The notes: a model not told the origin generated them from the sequence alone. DNA of 64,000 nucleotides from RGIG6353 sp045660745 (GCA_045660745.1 JAZREJ010000042.1:1-64000), one strand, 5' to 3'; counted from the first letter of the stretch, positions 17,523 to 26,443 are shown. Translations and numbers: made by a program.

Positions 17523-18704
17523 ATGAAAAGAACGATACTTTTAAAATACGGAGAAATAATCCTTAAGGGGGCAAACCGCAGGGCTTTTGAAAAACAGCTT
17601 GCGGACTCTATCCGCCGAAGACTTAAAGGAATTATCGGAGAGTATGAATTTGAATATATGCAGTCTACCGTTTACGTTACTCCTGAGAGGGATGAGGACG
17701 TTGAGGCGGCGCATGATGCTTTGTCGAGGATCTTCGGTATAGTGTCACTTTGTATAGCTTACCGCGCCGAAAAGACAATCGAGGATATCATGCGGGTATC
17801 GCTTGAATATATTCCTCCTCATTTAAAGGGCGCGCGCTCGTTTAAGGCAGACGCGAGAAGAAGTGACAAGACCTTCCCCTATACCACCCCTGAAATTATG
17901 ATGCAGGTGGGCGGTGAGCTGTCTGAAAGATGTCCCGACGTTGCGGTTGACGTTATCAATCCCGAGATTGTCGTTATGATAGAGGTGCGAGAGAGGTATG
18001 CGTTTATCCATGCGGGAAAAACTGCGGGCGCGGGCGGACTTCCCTACGGTACAGGCGGTCGCGGACTCCTTCTTTTGTCGGGCGGAATTGATTCTCCGGT
18101 TGCGGGCTTTATGATGGCAAAGAGAGGTGTTGAGGTGGATGCACTACACTTTGAAAGCTTTCCCTATACCTCGGAAAAGGCAAAGCAAAAGGTCATGACC
18201 CTTGCAGGCAAGCTTTGTCGTTATACCGACAGGATGCATTTTAATACAGTGTCCCTTACCGAAATACAGGAGGCTATAAGAGACACCTGCGAATTTGATT
18301 ATTTTACACTTATTTTAAGACGCTTTATGATGGAGATAGCCGACCGCGTTGCACATCGCGTCGGTGCGCAGTGTCTTATTACGGGCGAGAGCATCGGACA
18401 GGTGGCAAGCCAGACCATGCACGCCCTTGCCGTTACAGATGTTGTTCCCACGATTCCCGTCTTCCGTCCCCTCATCGGTATGGATAAGGAAGAAATAGTG
18501 CAGATATCCCGTAGGATAGACACCTTTGACACGTCTATTGAGCCGTACGAGGATTGCTGTACGGTATTTACTCCTCCGCATCCGAGAACAAAGCCCGTAC
18601 TTGAAAAGGTGATACTTGCAGAATCGGGACTTGACCGCGAAACTCTTATAGAAAATGCGCTCAAAACACTTGAGCATCAGGTGATATACAATGAAACTCT
18701 TTGA
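17523..18704 (+). CDS. thiI: tRNA 4-thiouridine synthetase ThiI, rhodanese-less form
   Basis: ThiI adenylates uridine 8 of tRNA and replaces its oxygen with sulfur. The N-terminal ferredoxin-like and THUMP domains come first (LKYGEIILKGANRR), then the PP-loop ATP site LLLLSGGIDSPVAGFMMAKR. At 393 residues it ends soon after the AANH domain and lacks the C-terminal rhodanese domain of the E. coli enzyme; Gram-positive ThiI proteins of this kind take sulfur straight from a dedicated cysteine desulfurase, matching the gene just upstream. Its end overlaps pth by 14 bp. Confidence 0.95.
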   Translation: MKRTILLKYGEIILKGANRRAFEKQLADSIRRRLKGIIGEYEFEYMQSTVYVTPERDEDVEAAHDALSRIFGIVSLCIAYRAEKTIEDIMRVSLEYIPPHLKGARSFKADARRSDKTFPYTTPEIMMQVGGELSERCPDVAVDVINPEIVVMIEVRERYAFIHAGKTAGAGGLPYGTGGRGLLLLSGGIDSPVAGFMMAKRGVEVDALHFESFPYTSEKAKQKVMTLAGKLCRYTDRMHFNTVSLTEIQEAIRDTCEFDYFTLILRRFMMEIADRVAHRVGAQCLITGESIGQVASQTMHALAVTDVVPTIPVFRPLIGMDKEEIVQISRRIDTFDTSIEPYEDCCTVFTPPHPRTKPVLEKVILAESGLDRETLIENALKTLEHQVIYNETL

Positions 18705-19278
18705 TAAAAAAACCTTTTCCTACATCGTTGCGGGTCTTGGAAATCCCGGTAAGGAATACACGTTTACAAGACATAACGCAGGCTTTCTCGCGCTTGACTA
18801 CATCCTTGAAAAGAAGGGTATAGGATCGGGAAGGGTGAAATTTCATTCGGCAACCTTCGAGGGTATTGTCGCAGGAGAGAGGGTTCTCTTTTTAAAGCCT
18901 CAGACCTATATGAACGAATCCGGACTTGCAATCGGCGAGGCGGCAAAGTTTTACGGGATACCACCGGAAAACGTAATAATAATATTTGATGATATCTCTC
19001 TTACTCCGGGTAAGATAAGACTTCGTCGCAAGGGCTCTCACGGAGGGCATAACGGGATAAAGTCTATTACCTCCCATCTTGGGTCCTCTGACTTCCCGAG
19101 AATAAAGATAGGTGTGGGCGCACCTCCTCATCCTGAATACGATATGAAGGATTGGGTACTCGGAAGATTTGCGAAGGCAGACGAAAAGCTGATGTTTGAG
19201 GCTTTCGGACATTGTTATGAAGCTCTTGAGGAAATGATAGAAAAAGGTATTGACAGTGCCATGTGTCACTATAATTAA
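18691..19278 (+). CDS. pth: Peptidyl-tRNA hydrolase
   Basis: Releases peptides from tRNAs dropped off the ribosome, recycling tRNA. The core motifs GLGNPGKEYTFTRHNAGF (catalytic His in RHNAGF), KPQTYMNESG and DDISLTPGKIRLRRKGSHGGHNG are all present. Length 195 is normal. The start lies within the last codons of thiI, indicating translational coupling. Confidence 0.97.
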   Translation: MKLFDKKTFSYIVAGLGNPGKEYTFTRHNAGFLALDYILEKKGIGSGRVKFHSATFEGIVAGERVLFLKPQTYMNESGLAIGEAAKFYGIPPENVIIIFDDISLTPGKIRLRRKGSHGGHNGIKSITSHLGSSDFPRIKIGVGAPPHPEYDMKDWVLGRFAKADEKLMFEAFGHCYEALEEMIEKGIDSAMCHYN

Positions 19279-19287
19279 GGAGAAAAG

Positions 19288-21000
19288 ATGTTAAAAAGGT
19301 TCATTTCCTATTACAAACCACATAAAAAGATATTCTTTTGGGATATGATGGCATCCCTTGCGGTGTCTCTTATTGCAATTCTCTATCCCATTCTCACCCG
19401 AGAGATGCTCAATGACCTTATACCGAACAACAAGTATCGTCTTGTGGTATTTGCGGGCCTTGGACTTCTTGTCTTGTATATTGTGAGAATGCTTCTCAAT
19501 TATTGGATTCAGTTTTACGGACACATAATGGGTGTCAAAATGCAGGCGCAGATGAGAAGCGAGCTGTTCGCACAGCTTGAAAAGCTTCCCTACACCTACT
19601 TTGACAATCACGAGACCGGCAAGCTTATGACTCGAATGACAAGTGACCTTTGGGAGATATCAGAGCTTGCGCATCACGGCCCCGAAAACCTTATTATTTC
19701 CACAGTGTCGGCGCTTGCTTCGTTTGTCTTTCTTGCAACTATAAATATTTACCTCACTCTTATAATCTTCGTTGCGGTTCCGTTTTTGTTAATTGCGGCA
19801 ATGAAGCTGAGAGTGAAGATGCGTCAGGCGTTCAAGGAGAGCAGAGAAGCAACAGGTAAGATAAACGCTTGTGTTGAGGGCAGTATTTCGGGCATCCGTA
19901 CCACGAAAGCCTACAACAATTCGGAAAAAGAGCAGGAAAAATTCGAGGAAGGCAATACCGACTTTATAAAGGCACGTCTTAAAGCCTATCGCGCAATGGG
20001 ACAGTTCCATGCCTCCACCTCGTTTATAACAGATATTTTTAACGTAATAGTGCTTATTGCAGGCGGATTTTTCTATTATAAGGGCTATATAAGATTCGGA
20101 GACTATTCCGCGTTTGTCGTGTCTGTCAATATGTTCCTCGGTCCCGTTATGACGCTTATCAACTTTATGGAGCAGTATCAGAACGGAGTTACGGGCTTTG
20201 AAAGATTTATTGAGGTCATGGATGCCGAGCCTGAAAAGGATGACGAGGGGGCACAGGACGCGGGCGTTTTGAAGGGCGAGATAGAATTTCGCAATGTATC
20301 CTATGGTTACGAAGATGATAAAGACGTTTTACACGGAATCAACCTGAGACTTGAACAAGGCAAGACGGTTGCGCTGGTCGGACCGAGCGGCGGTGGCAAG
20401 ACTACCGTGTGCCACCTAATTCCCCGTTTTTATGACGTTGAAAAGGGTGATATATATATTGACGGAAAACCGATATCGGCATATACAAGACAATCCTTGA
20501 GACGTAATATCGGTATCGTTCAACAGGACGTTTACCTATTCAACTCCACAATACGCGATAACATTCTTTACGGATGTCCCGATGCCACCGAGGAGGAGGT
20601 AATAGATGCAGCGCGAAAGGCGGATATACACGATTACATCATGACGCTTGAAAACGGCTATGATACTGTTGTCGGAGAGAGGGGAGTAAGACTTTCGGGA
20701 GGACAGAAGCAGCGACTGTCTATTGCACGCATATTCTTGAAGAATCCCCCAATTCTTATTCTTGACGAGGCAACCAGCGCTCTTGATAACGCCACAGAAA
20801 TACTTATACAGACTGCGTTTAATGAGCTTAGCCGAGGCCGTACCACTCTTATCGTTGCTCACAGACTTTCAACAGTTCAGGGAGCTGACGAGATAGCGGT
20901 CGTTTCAAACGGAATTATCTCCGAGAGAGGCACTCACACAGAGCTTCTTGAAAAGGACGGTATCTACGCATCTCTTTACCGTTCACATCTGAGAGCATAA
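19288..21000 (+). CDS. ABC exporter, fused permease and ATPase (MsbA/LmrA type)
   Basis: A half-transporter of 570 residues expected to work as a homodimer. The membrane domain (residues 1 to about 310) has six predicted helices. The ATPase has Walker A GPSGGGKTT, Q-loop, signature LSGGQKQRL, Walker B ILILDEATSALD and the H-loop in VAHRLST. Substrates of such exporters range from lipids to peptides and drugs; nothing here narrows the choice. AAGGAG precedes the ATG 9 bp after pth. No accessory peptide gene is visible next to it. Confidence 0.92.
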   Translation: MLKRFISYYKPHKKIFFWDMMASLAVSLIAILYPILTREMLNDLIPNNKYRLVVFAGLGLLVLYIVRMLLNYWIQFYGHIMGVKMQAQMRSELFAQLEKLPYTYFDNHETGKLMTRMTSDLWEISELAHHGPENLIISTVSALASFVFLATINIYLTLIIFVAVPFLLIAAMKLRVKMRQAFKESREATGKINACVEGSISGIRTTKAYNNSEKEQEKFEEGNTDFIKARLKAYRAMGQFHASTSFITDIFNVIVLIAGGFFYYKGYIRFGDYSAFVVSVNMFLGPVMTLINFMEQYQNGVTGFERFIEVMDAEPEKDDEGAQDAGVLKGEIEFRNVSYGYEDDKDVLHGINLRLEQGKTVALVGPSGGGKTTVCHLIPRFYDVEKGDIYIDGKPISAYTRQSLRRNIGIVQQDVYLFNSTIRDNILYGCPDATEEEVIDAARKADIHDYIMTLENGYDTVVGERGVRLSGGQKQRLSIARIFLKNPPILILDEATSALDNATEILIQTAFNELSRGRTTLIVAHRLSTVQGADEIAVVSNGIISERGTHTELLEKDGIYASLYRSHLRA

Positions 21001-21020
21001 AACGTTTTTTCCCAAAAGGG

Positions 21021-21049
21021 TTGACAAATAGGACTTTATTTGTTATAAT
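21021..21049 (+). promoter_or_regulatory. Consensus sigma-A promoter of the CNNM transporter leader
   Basis: TTGACA (21021-21026), 17 bp, TATAAT (21044-21049): a perfect match to both boxes. Transcription should start near 21056, giving a leader of about 175 bases before the transporter ATG. Confidence 0.85.
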
Positions 21050-21085
21050 GCCCTCGAATAATTAAAAAGGAGGATGATACGGAAA

Positions 21086-21172
21086 ATGGACGGTGACAGT
21101 AGCGACCCTGACGCGAACACTTGTTTTTTAAATAATATTGAAATAGATTTCGGCATATCTGCGCCAAATTGA
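21086..21172 (+). CDS. Putative acidic leader peptide, 28 residues
   Basis: A short ORF in the leader of the transporter mRNA, starting MDGDSSDPDANTC and ending FGISAPN. AAGGAGG ends 12 bases upstream of ATG 21086; an in-frame ATG at 21074 is too close to it. Four Asp and one Pro fall within the first nine residues, a composition known from E. coli MgtL and related tests to destabilise ribosomes when Mg2+ is low. The last seven codons and the stop overlap the 5' arm and the start of the loop of the downstream terminator, so a ribosome finishing the peptide would prevent the terminator from folding. Not a recognised family; coding status is inferred from position and composition. Confidence 0.55.
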   Translation: MDGDSSDPDANTCFLNNIEIDFGISAPN

Positions 21173-21194
21173 TACAGTGCAGGTATGCCTTTTT
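21152..21194 (+). terminator. Leader terminator (attenuator) overlapping the leader peptide ORF
   Basis: GGCATATCTGCGC (21152-21164) pairs with GCGTGCAGG-side arm 21177-21189 (13 bp including two G-U pairs), 12-base loop, then five T at 21190-21194. It lies 35 bp before the transporter ATG, so it must be overcome for expression. Confidence 0.85.
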
Positions 21195-21229
21195 GTGTCT
21201 ATTTTTAAAAAGAATTTAAGGAGTTCGCA

Positions 21230-22546
21230 ATGACTACATATATTATTATTATGGCGGCGTGCCTGGTGCTATCCGCATACTTTTCGGCAACAGAGACCGC
21301 CTTTTCGTCGGTCAACAAAACCAGACTTAAAGCACTAAGTGAAAAGGGCAACAAAAAGGCTGACCGTGTGCTTGCCATGACCGAGCAGTATGATAAGCTC
21401 ATATCCACGATACTTATCGGAAATAACGTTGTCAATATTCTTCTTTCTACAGTGGGCACCTTGTTTTTCGTCGAGTTGCTTACAGGTAAAGCTGATATTG
21501 CCGCAACCGTATCCACTGCGGTGGTCACGGTAGTTGTTCTTATTTTCGGAGAGATAACCCCCAAGACTCTTGCAAGAAACTTTGCTGAAAAGTTTACAAT
21601 GGCAACGGTTGGACTTCTCGGCTTTTTCCTTGTTCTTCTCGCACCCATCAACTTCATTTTCTCTTTGTGGAGAAAATTCATTTATCTTTTCTTTAAAGAG
21701 GAAGAGGAAGAGGGCGTTTCTCAGGAGGAGATACTTATCCTTGTTGAGGAAGGTCAGCAGGAGGGAAGCATCGAGGAGGAAGAGGGCGAGCTTATTAAGA
21801 ACGTAATAGAGTTCACCGACCAAAGAGCTGAGGATATTCTCACTCCCCGTGTAAAGGTTGAAGCTCTTCCTGACACTGCTACAAAGCAAGAAATTGCAGA
21901 GTGGTTTACTTCCACCCGTTTTTCTCGTCTTCTTGTTTACGAAGACAGCATTGACAATATCGTCGGTATCATCCATCAGAAGGACTTTTACGTCAATGGC
22001 GGTATATTTGAAGGTGATATAAAGGAAATATCCACCGAGCCCATCTTTATCCACCAGAGCGAAAAGATAACCAACATTTTGAACAGGCTCCAGGAAAATC
22101 AGTCGCACATCGCAGTCGTTCTTGACGAATATGGCGGAACTCTCGGTATTGTTACCATGGAAGATATCCTTGAGGAGATAGTTGGCGAAATTTGGGACGA
22201 GCACGACGAGGTAATTGAAGATTACCGAGAAATTGGTGAGAGACTTTATCTTGTTGAGGCAAATGTAAATATTGATGATTTCATCCAGCACTTTGACCTT
22301 GAGGACTTTGAGACAGACAGCGTTACTCTCGGCGGATGGGTAAGCGAAAAGCTTGAAAAGGTTCCAGATGAGGGCGACAGCTTCGAGGCAGACTTCGGAA
22401 GGCTTACCGTTGAAAAGTGCGAATCGCACACAGCAACCCTTATCCGCGTTGAGCTCTTTGAAAAGACGGAAGAAGAGGAAGACGAGGAAAAGAGCAAAAA
22501 GGATAAGGATGAAGAAAAGTCCAAGAAGGCCCGTGACGAAGAATAA
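21230..22546 (+). CDS. CNNM/HlyC-CorC family ion transporter (Mg2+ exporter-like)
   Basis: The 438-residue protein has the CNNM layout: an N-terminal DUF21 membrane domain (about residues 1-150, SAYFSATETAFSSVNKTRL), two CBS domains (about 195-320, including AVVLDEYGGTLGIVTMEDILEEIVGEIWDE) and a C-terminal CorC_HlyC domain. Bacterial members such as MpfA protect against high Mg2+, and are thought to export it. The last 30 residues are a highly charged, Lys/Glu/Asp-rich tail with repeated DEEKSKK words, unlike the rest. The gene stands alone behind the attenuated leader. Confidence 0.92.
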   Translation: MTTYIIIMAACLVLSAYFSATETAFSSVNKTRLKALSEKGNKKADRVLAMTEQYDKLISTILIGNNVVNILLSTVGTLFFVELLTGKADIAATVSTAVVTVVVLIFGEITPKTLARNFAEKFTMATVGLLGFFLVLLAPINFIFSLWRKFIYLFFKEEEEEGVSQEEILILVEEGQQEGSIEEEEGELIKNVIEFTDQRAEDILTPRVKVEALPDTATKQEIAEWFTSTRFSRLLVYEDSIDNIVGIIHQKDFYVNGGIFEGDIKEISTEPIFIHQSEKITNILNRLQENQSHIAVVLDEYGGTLGIVTMEDILEEIVGEIWDEHDEVIEDYREIGERLYLVEANVNIDDFIQHFDLEDFETDSVTLGGWVSEKLEKVPDEGDSFEADFGRLTVEKCESHTATLIRVELFEKTEEEEDEEKSKKDKDEEKSKKARDEE

Positions 22547-22552
22547 AATAAT

Positions 22553-22576
22553 AGAGCAGGAGATTTCTCCTGCTCT
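22553..22576. terminator. Bidirectional terminator between convergent genes
   Basis: AGAGCAGGAGA (22553-22563) and TCTCCTGCTCT (22566-22576) form an 11-bp stem between the transporter stop (22546) and the EamA stop (22591). Confidence 0.85.
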
Positions 22577-22590
22577 TACTTTATGTAATT

Positions 22591-23484
22591 TTATATATTC
22601 AGAAGCACTATTGCGACGATTCCGAGCCCGATTCCGCACCAAGCCTTGACAGAGAGCTTATCCTTGAAGAAAACTCTTCCGAAGAGGGCTGCAAGGAGTA
22701 TTGCCGAGCCGTTTATAATGGGAGATTGAACTGCGGTGGGGACGTTCTTTGAGTAGAGGATGGTCTGCGGAAAAACGTTTGCGCTGATGGTGAGAGCAAG
22801 TCCCACAGCGGGCACGAGAAGTCTTGGTGCTTTTTGCGAGATCTTAAGTCCGCCGGTTCCGATGAACACTCCGAGTGCAACAAGCGCCGCAGAGCCAAAC
22901 AGAAGAACGTAAAATATCATTTCTTCGGATACGTTATTCTTTGTTGCAAAGTGGTTTTGCAGACGTATCATGTAGGATATGATAGAATTTGTAACAAAGG
23001 TGAGCGCAATGGAAATTATCCACTTTATGTTTGCTTTCGCTTCGTTTTCGCTCTTGTTTCGGGATGTGAGTATGTATACCGATACTACCATAAGAATTAT
23101 TCCCGAAACGGTAATGACACCGGGTAACTCACCGGGAAATACCATGCAGTAGATGATAGGTGCAAAATTTGAAAAATTGAGAAGTACCGCGGAAACTGTA
23201 AACGGACCGCAGGAGAGGGAGACTATATAAAGGTAAGCCGCAGCACCGAAGCAGATACCTCCGACAAGCGCCGTTATAAGTGTTGGAACAGAAGGAACGA
23301 AGCTTGCTTTTGTTACAAGGCAGGCAACAACGTAGCCTATTGCAGCTATTGTGAAGTAGAAAAAGCAGAGAAGCGCAGGGGAGGACCTTTTGTCTGTCTG
23401 ACGCTCGGCTCCCATTTTATAAAAGACGCTTCCCGAGGCAAGTCCAACCGAGGATATTATGAAGGCTATAATTATGGATAACAT
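22591..23484 (-). CDS. EamA/DMT family transporter
   Basis: A 297-residue membrane protein with about ten predicted helices arranged as two EamA-like halves, typical of drug/metabolite transporters (for example FVPSVPTLITALVGGICFGA and the PVAAIL-like end SAILLAALFGRVFFKDKLS). Members export amino acids, nucleosides or other small metabolites. The substrate cannot be read from sequence. It lies 30 bp downstream of the S41 protease gene on the same strand. Confidence 0.85.
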   Translation of the reverse strand: MLSIIIAFIISSVGLASGSVFYKMGAERQTDKRSSPALLCFFYFTIAAIGYVVACLVTKASFVPSVPTLITALVGGICFGAAAYLYIVSLSCGPFTVSAVLLNFSNFAPIIYCMVFPGELPGVITVSGIILMVVSVYILTSRNKSENEAKANIKWIISIALTFVTNSIISYMIRLQNHFATKNNVSEEMIFYVLLFGSAALVALGVFIGTGGLKISQKAPRLLVPAVGLALTISANVFPQTILYSKNVPTAVQSPIINGSAILLAALFGRVFFKDKLSVKAWCGIGLGIVAIVLLNI

Positions 23485-23514
23485 TTTAAACCTCTTTTGT
23501 TTTGTTAAGATTTT

Positions 23515-25107
23515 TTAGTAGATGTAGCTGAGAGCAGTTTCAAGCTGAATGTCTTCAACATAACTGTAATTCTTGTAAGAATTGATAATGTCGGTTATGA
23601 CGATAACAAGCTTATCTGAAAGTGCGCCCGTCGGTTCAAGACCCGCTCCCATCTGGAGCGCTGTAACGGCATAGGTGGTATTCTTATCCCACAAGCCGTC
23701 AACGTATTCACTCTTTAAAAATCCCATTATCTCAAGACGGCGTTCAAGCGCTGTTACAACCTCGTTTTCAGCACCTTCCACCGCTTCAACGTAGTTTATG
23801 TAGTTGAACCATTCAAGGTCAGTGGGAAAATCGTACTGTACGATGGTGTTATCCAGATAAAATCTTGGGAGCAGTCCCTTTTCGTTATAGGTACCGCCGA
23901 AGGAGTCATATGCCACAAAGGTGGTGATACCGAAGGTCGAGTCATCGATTATCTGTCCCGCCGACTGAGCTACTCCCTTGCCGACTGTCTTTTTTCCGAT
24001 AAGCGTCGCGCCTGCAAGCTGGTTAAGACAAAGAGCGGTTATTTCGGCACTTGAAGCGGTGTTCTCGTTGACAAGCACCTGCAGAGAATCAAATTTAACC
24101 CCCGTTCCGTCTGAAACGAATTTGTGATAGTCTAATTTGCCTTCGCGTCCCATAGTGAAAAGAACCTGATCCTTTTGGGGCACAAAGGTGTTTATAATGT
24201 TAGCCGCAACAGTAATGTCGCCCCCCGAATTGTTTCTCAGGTCGATGATAGCGTTTGTATAGCCTAGCGCCTTGAGCTCCTTGAAGCGCTTGAGAATCTC
24301 CGTGTGAGTGTAGTCATTTTTGAATGAGCTGAGCGACATTACGAAAGCGTTTCTTTCGGGGTAGAGATGGAAGGATACCTCGCGGAAGGCGACGCTTCTT
24401 CTTTCAAGCTCCGCTTCCTTTGTTACCGCTTTCCCGTCTGTCACTCTCTCGTAGGAAAGGTTGACGTGTGACTTTGAGGTAAGAGAGGAAAGAATTGACG
24501 AAACAGCGGTAAATGTCATATCGCGGGTGTCTATTCCTTCAAGGCAGATTAGCCTGTCTCCCGCAAGAATGCCTGCCTCGGCGGCGCTTGAATTGGGAGC
24601 AACTCCTTCAATATAGACTCCGGGAGTACCGTAGACGTCACCCGTTTCATCATAGACAAGGGTCACGCCGATACCCTTTGAGGTGGTGGGGTTCCAGAAC
24701 TGCTCGCTTACCGTGGGTGGGAGATAATAGCTGTATTTGTCAAGCACCGAGAAAAGGTTTGCGTAAACCTTGTCCATGTCGCGGGTGTCAACGAGCGGGA
24801 ATTTTTTCGCAAATTTTCTGAACACCTCTTCTGCTGTTGTGGGTATGTAGAAAAGTTCTTCGATAGCCATACAAAAATATAGGAATTTATCCGAGTTGAA
24901 GTGCAGATTGCTGTTGTCGATGAGCTTCATGGTCTCGTAGAATTCTTGAAGGTCCATGGAGTCGGGCACGTAGATGATACCTCGTGCAAGACGCTCAATA
25001 TCCGACATCTGCATATAGTCGGGCTCTTCGGTTTCTTCTGCATGAACGGGGATGCAAATGCAGGAAAGAAGAATGGCAAGTGCGAGAATTAAAGAAAGCT
25101 TTTTCAT
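23515..25107 (-). CDS. S41 family C-terminal processing peptidase-like protein with PDZ domain
   Basis: The 530-residue protein has a cleavable signal peptide (up to about residue 23, VHAEE). A PDZ domain follows (about residues 145-225, GVTLVYDETGD... PNSSAAEAGILAGDRLICLEG), then the S41 catalytic core: DLRNNSGGD, NENTASSAEI with the nucleophile Ser, and GKKTVGKGVAQ with the general-base Lys. The end (GFLKSEYVDGLWDKNTTYAV) resembles a peptidoglycan-binding helix bundle. Such proteases trim exported proteins at the cell surface. It starts 3 bp after the ddl stop and shares its transcript. Confidence 0.93.
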   Translation of the reverse strand: MKKLSLILALAILLSCICIPVHAEETEEPDYMQMSDIERLARGIIYVPDSMDLQEFYETMKLIDNSNLHFNSDKFLYFCMAIEELFYIPTTAEEVFRKFAKKFPLVDTRDMDKVYANLFSVLDKYSYYLPPTVSEQFWNPTTSKGIGVTLVYDETGDVYGTPGVYIEGVAPNSSAAEAGILAGDRLICLEGIDTRDMTFTAVSSILSSLTSKSHVNLSYERVTDGKAVTKEAELERRSVAFREVSFHLYPERNAFVMSLSSFKNDYTHTEILKRFKELKALGYTNAIIDLRNNSGGDITVAANIINTFVPQKDQVLFTMGREGKLDYHKFVSDGTGVKFDSLQVLVNENTASSAEITALCLNQLAGATLIGKKTVGKGVAQSAGQIIDDSTFGITTFVAYDSFGGTYNEKGLLPRFYLDNTIVQYDFPTDLEWFNYINYVEAVEGAENEVVTALERRLEIMGFLKSEYVDGLWDKNTTYAVTALQMGAGLEPTGALSDKLVIVITDIINSYKNYSYVEDIQLETALSYIY

Positions 25108-25110
25108 TTT

Positions 25111-26196
25111 TTATCCTTTCGCGTTTTCATTCAGAGCGTATTCCGTAAGACTTGTTATAAGTTCCGAATAGGAAAGCCCCATGTTCTCCATAAGCTTCGG
25201 ATACATACTGATGCTTGTAAATCCGGGAAGCGTGTTTATTTCGTTGAACACAAAACCGTTTTTTGTTGCAAAAAAGTCAACTCTTGAAAGTCCACGACAA
25301 TCAAGTGTACGGAAAACAGTCTCAGCATAGCCACGCACCACGTTCATTTGAGTGTCTGAAAGCCGTGCGGGGATATAGTATTCTGCTGTGTCGTTTTTGT
25401 ATTTTGTGTCGTAATCGTAAAATTCGGCGTTTGCGACAAGCTCTCCGGGAAGGGACACAAAAAGCCCTCTCTTTCCGTCTTCGAGAGTGTCCATAACGGC
25501 AACCTCAACTTCACTTCCCACGATGGTTTCTTCCGCAAGAACCTTGGAATCGTAGCGAAATGCGGTTTCAAGCGCCGTAATAAGCGCAGCTCTGTTATCC
25601 GCACGGGAAACACCGACCGAGGAGCCTGTACCGCAGGGCTTGACGAAGATGGGGTAGTCTATCTCCTTTTCGCATTCGGCAATGGCGGTGTCAAGGTCCT
25701 TTTCGCGTCTGAAAAGATACCATTTTGCCATAGGGATGCCTGTTTTTTCAAGAAGCGCCTTTGTAACCGACTTGTCCATAGAAACGGCAGAGCCTCTGAC
25801 GTCCGAGCCGATATAAGGAACTCCCGAGAGCTTTAAAAGTCCCTGAAGATTTCCGTCCTCACAGTTTTCGCCGTGTACGACTGGGAAGAATACATCTATC
25901 TTTTTAATGCTGAAGGTTCCTTCTGCCTTGTTGAAGAGAGCAAGACCGTGATGCGCGGGACATGGACTGATGACGGCGGGATAGAGATTTTCCGTATCGT
26001 CGGCAAATGAGCCGTCCTCTATTTTTGAAATGTCTCCGCTGTAAAGGAACTGACGTCCGTCGCGGAGAATGGAGAGGGTTACAACCTCAAATTTTTCCTT
26101 GTCCGCATTTCGGATAACACTTGCGGCAGAGCGCAGAGATACCTCGTATTCACTTGACGCACCGCCGAAAATTATACATAAAACTTTTTTGTTCAT
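25111..26196 (-). CDS. ddl: D-alanine-D-alanine ligase
   Basis: An ATP-grasp enzyme that joins two D-alanines for peptidoglycan. The N-terminal IFGGASSEYEVSLRSA, PVVHGENCEDGNLQG, and the metal-binding ending VFNEINTLPGF are diagnostic; KPCGTGSSVGVS provides the ATP loop. The start at ATG 26196 is chosen because AAGGAG lies 8 bases upstream; the longer frame to 26205 (GTG) would overlap that site. The 361-residue length is normal. The S41 protease follows directly. A block of hairpins lies in its upstream region. Confidence 0.95.
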   Translation of the reverse strand: MNKKVLCIIFGGASSEYEVSLRSAASVIRNADKEKFEVVTLSILRDGRQFLYSGDISKIEDGSFADDTENLYPAVISPCPAHHGLALFNKAEGTFSIKKIDVFFPVVHGENCEDGNLQGLLKLSGVPYIGSDVRGSAVSMDKSVTKALLEKTGIPMAKWYLFRREKDLDTAIAECEKEIDYPIFVKPCGTGSSVGVSRADNRAALITALETAFRYDSKVLAEETIVGSEVEVAVMDTLEDGKRGLFVSLPGELVANAEFYDYDTKYKNDTAEYYIPARLSDTQMNVVRGYAETVFRTLDCRGLSRVDFFATKNGFVFNEINTLPGFTSISMYPKLMENMGLSYSELITSLTEYALNENAKG

Positions 26197-26226
26197 AAAA
26201 AACACTCCTTACTGTAAGTCCGACTT

Positions 26227-26399
26227 TTATTATACCATAAAACCAAGGTCGCAAGACCTTGAAAGGCGCAAGCCGTTGCCCTGTCACAACAGGGCGGTTT
26301 TAATGATATAATGTTCTCAAAGTTAAAGACATGAGTCTTTAAAATCAAAGCCTTTGCTTTGACGACGGCTACCGCGCCATCGCTTTGAGGTTATTATAC
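26227..26399. repeat. Hairpin block flanked by 9-bp direct repeats, upstream of ddl
   Basis: TTATTATAC occurs at 26227-26235 and again at 26391-26399. Between them lie separate small stem-loops: 26244-26261 (7 bp, GCAA loop), 26278-26295 (7 bp, CACA loop), 26323-26342 (8 bp, ATGA loop), 26345-26362 (7 bp, CTTT loop) and 26363-26382 (7 positions, one mismatch). Both direct repeats hold a minus-strand TATAAT; the distal one has TTGTGT 17 bp upstream and the proximal one an extended -10 TGG. No ORF fills the block. It may be a small mobile element or a structured ddl leader. Confidence 0.6.
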
Positions 26400-26443
26400 A
26401 ATAATATATTACAAAACACAACAGGAAAATGTTAAGATTTAAA

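Noticed and set aside
21001..21229. Mg2+-sensing M-box or manganese (yybP-ykoY) riboswitch
   Set aside because: The leader is too short and lacks the conserved cores; the ORF-terminator overlap explains it better.
21335..22642. 435-codon open frame on the minus strand across the CNNM gene
   Set aside because: Antisense to a clearly coding transporter, with no matching domains.
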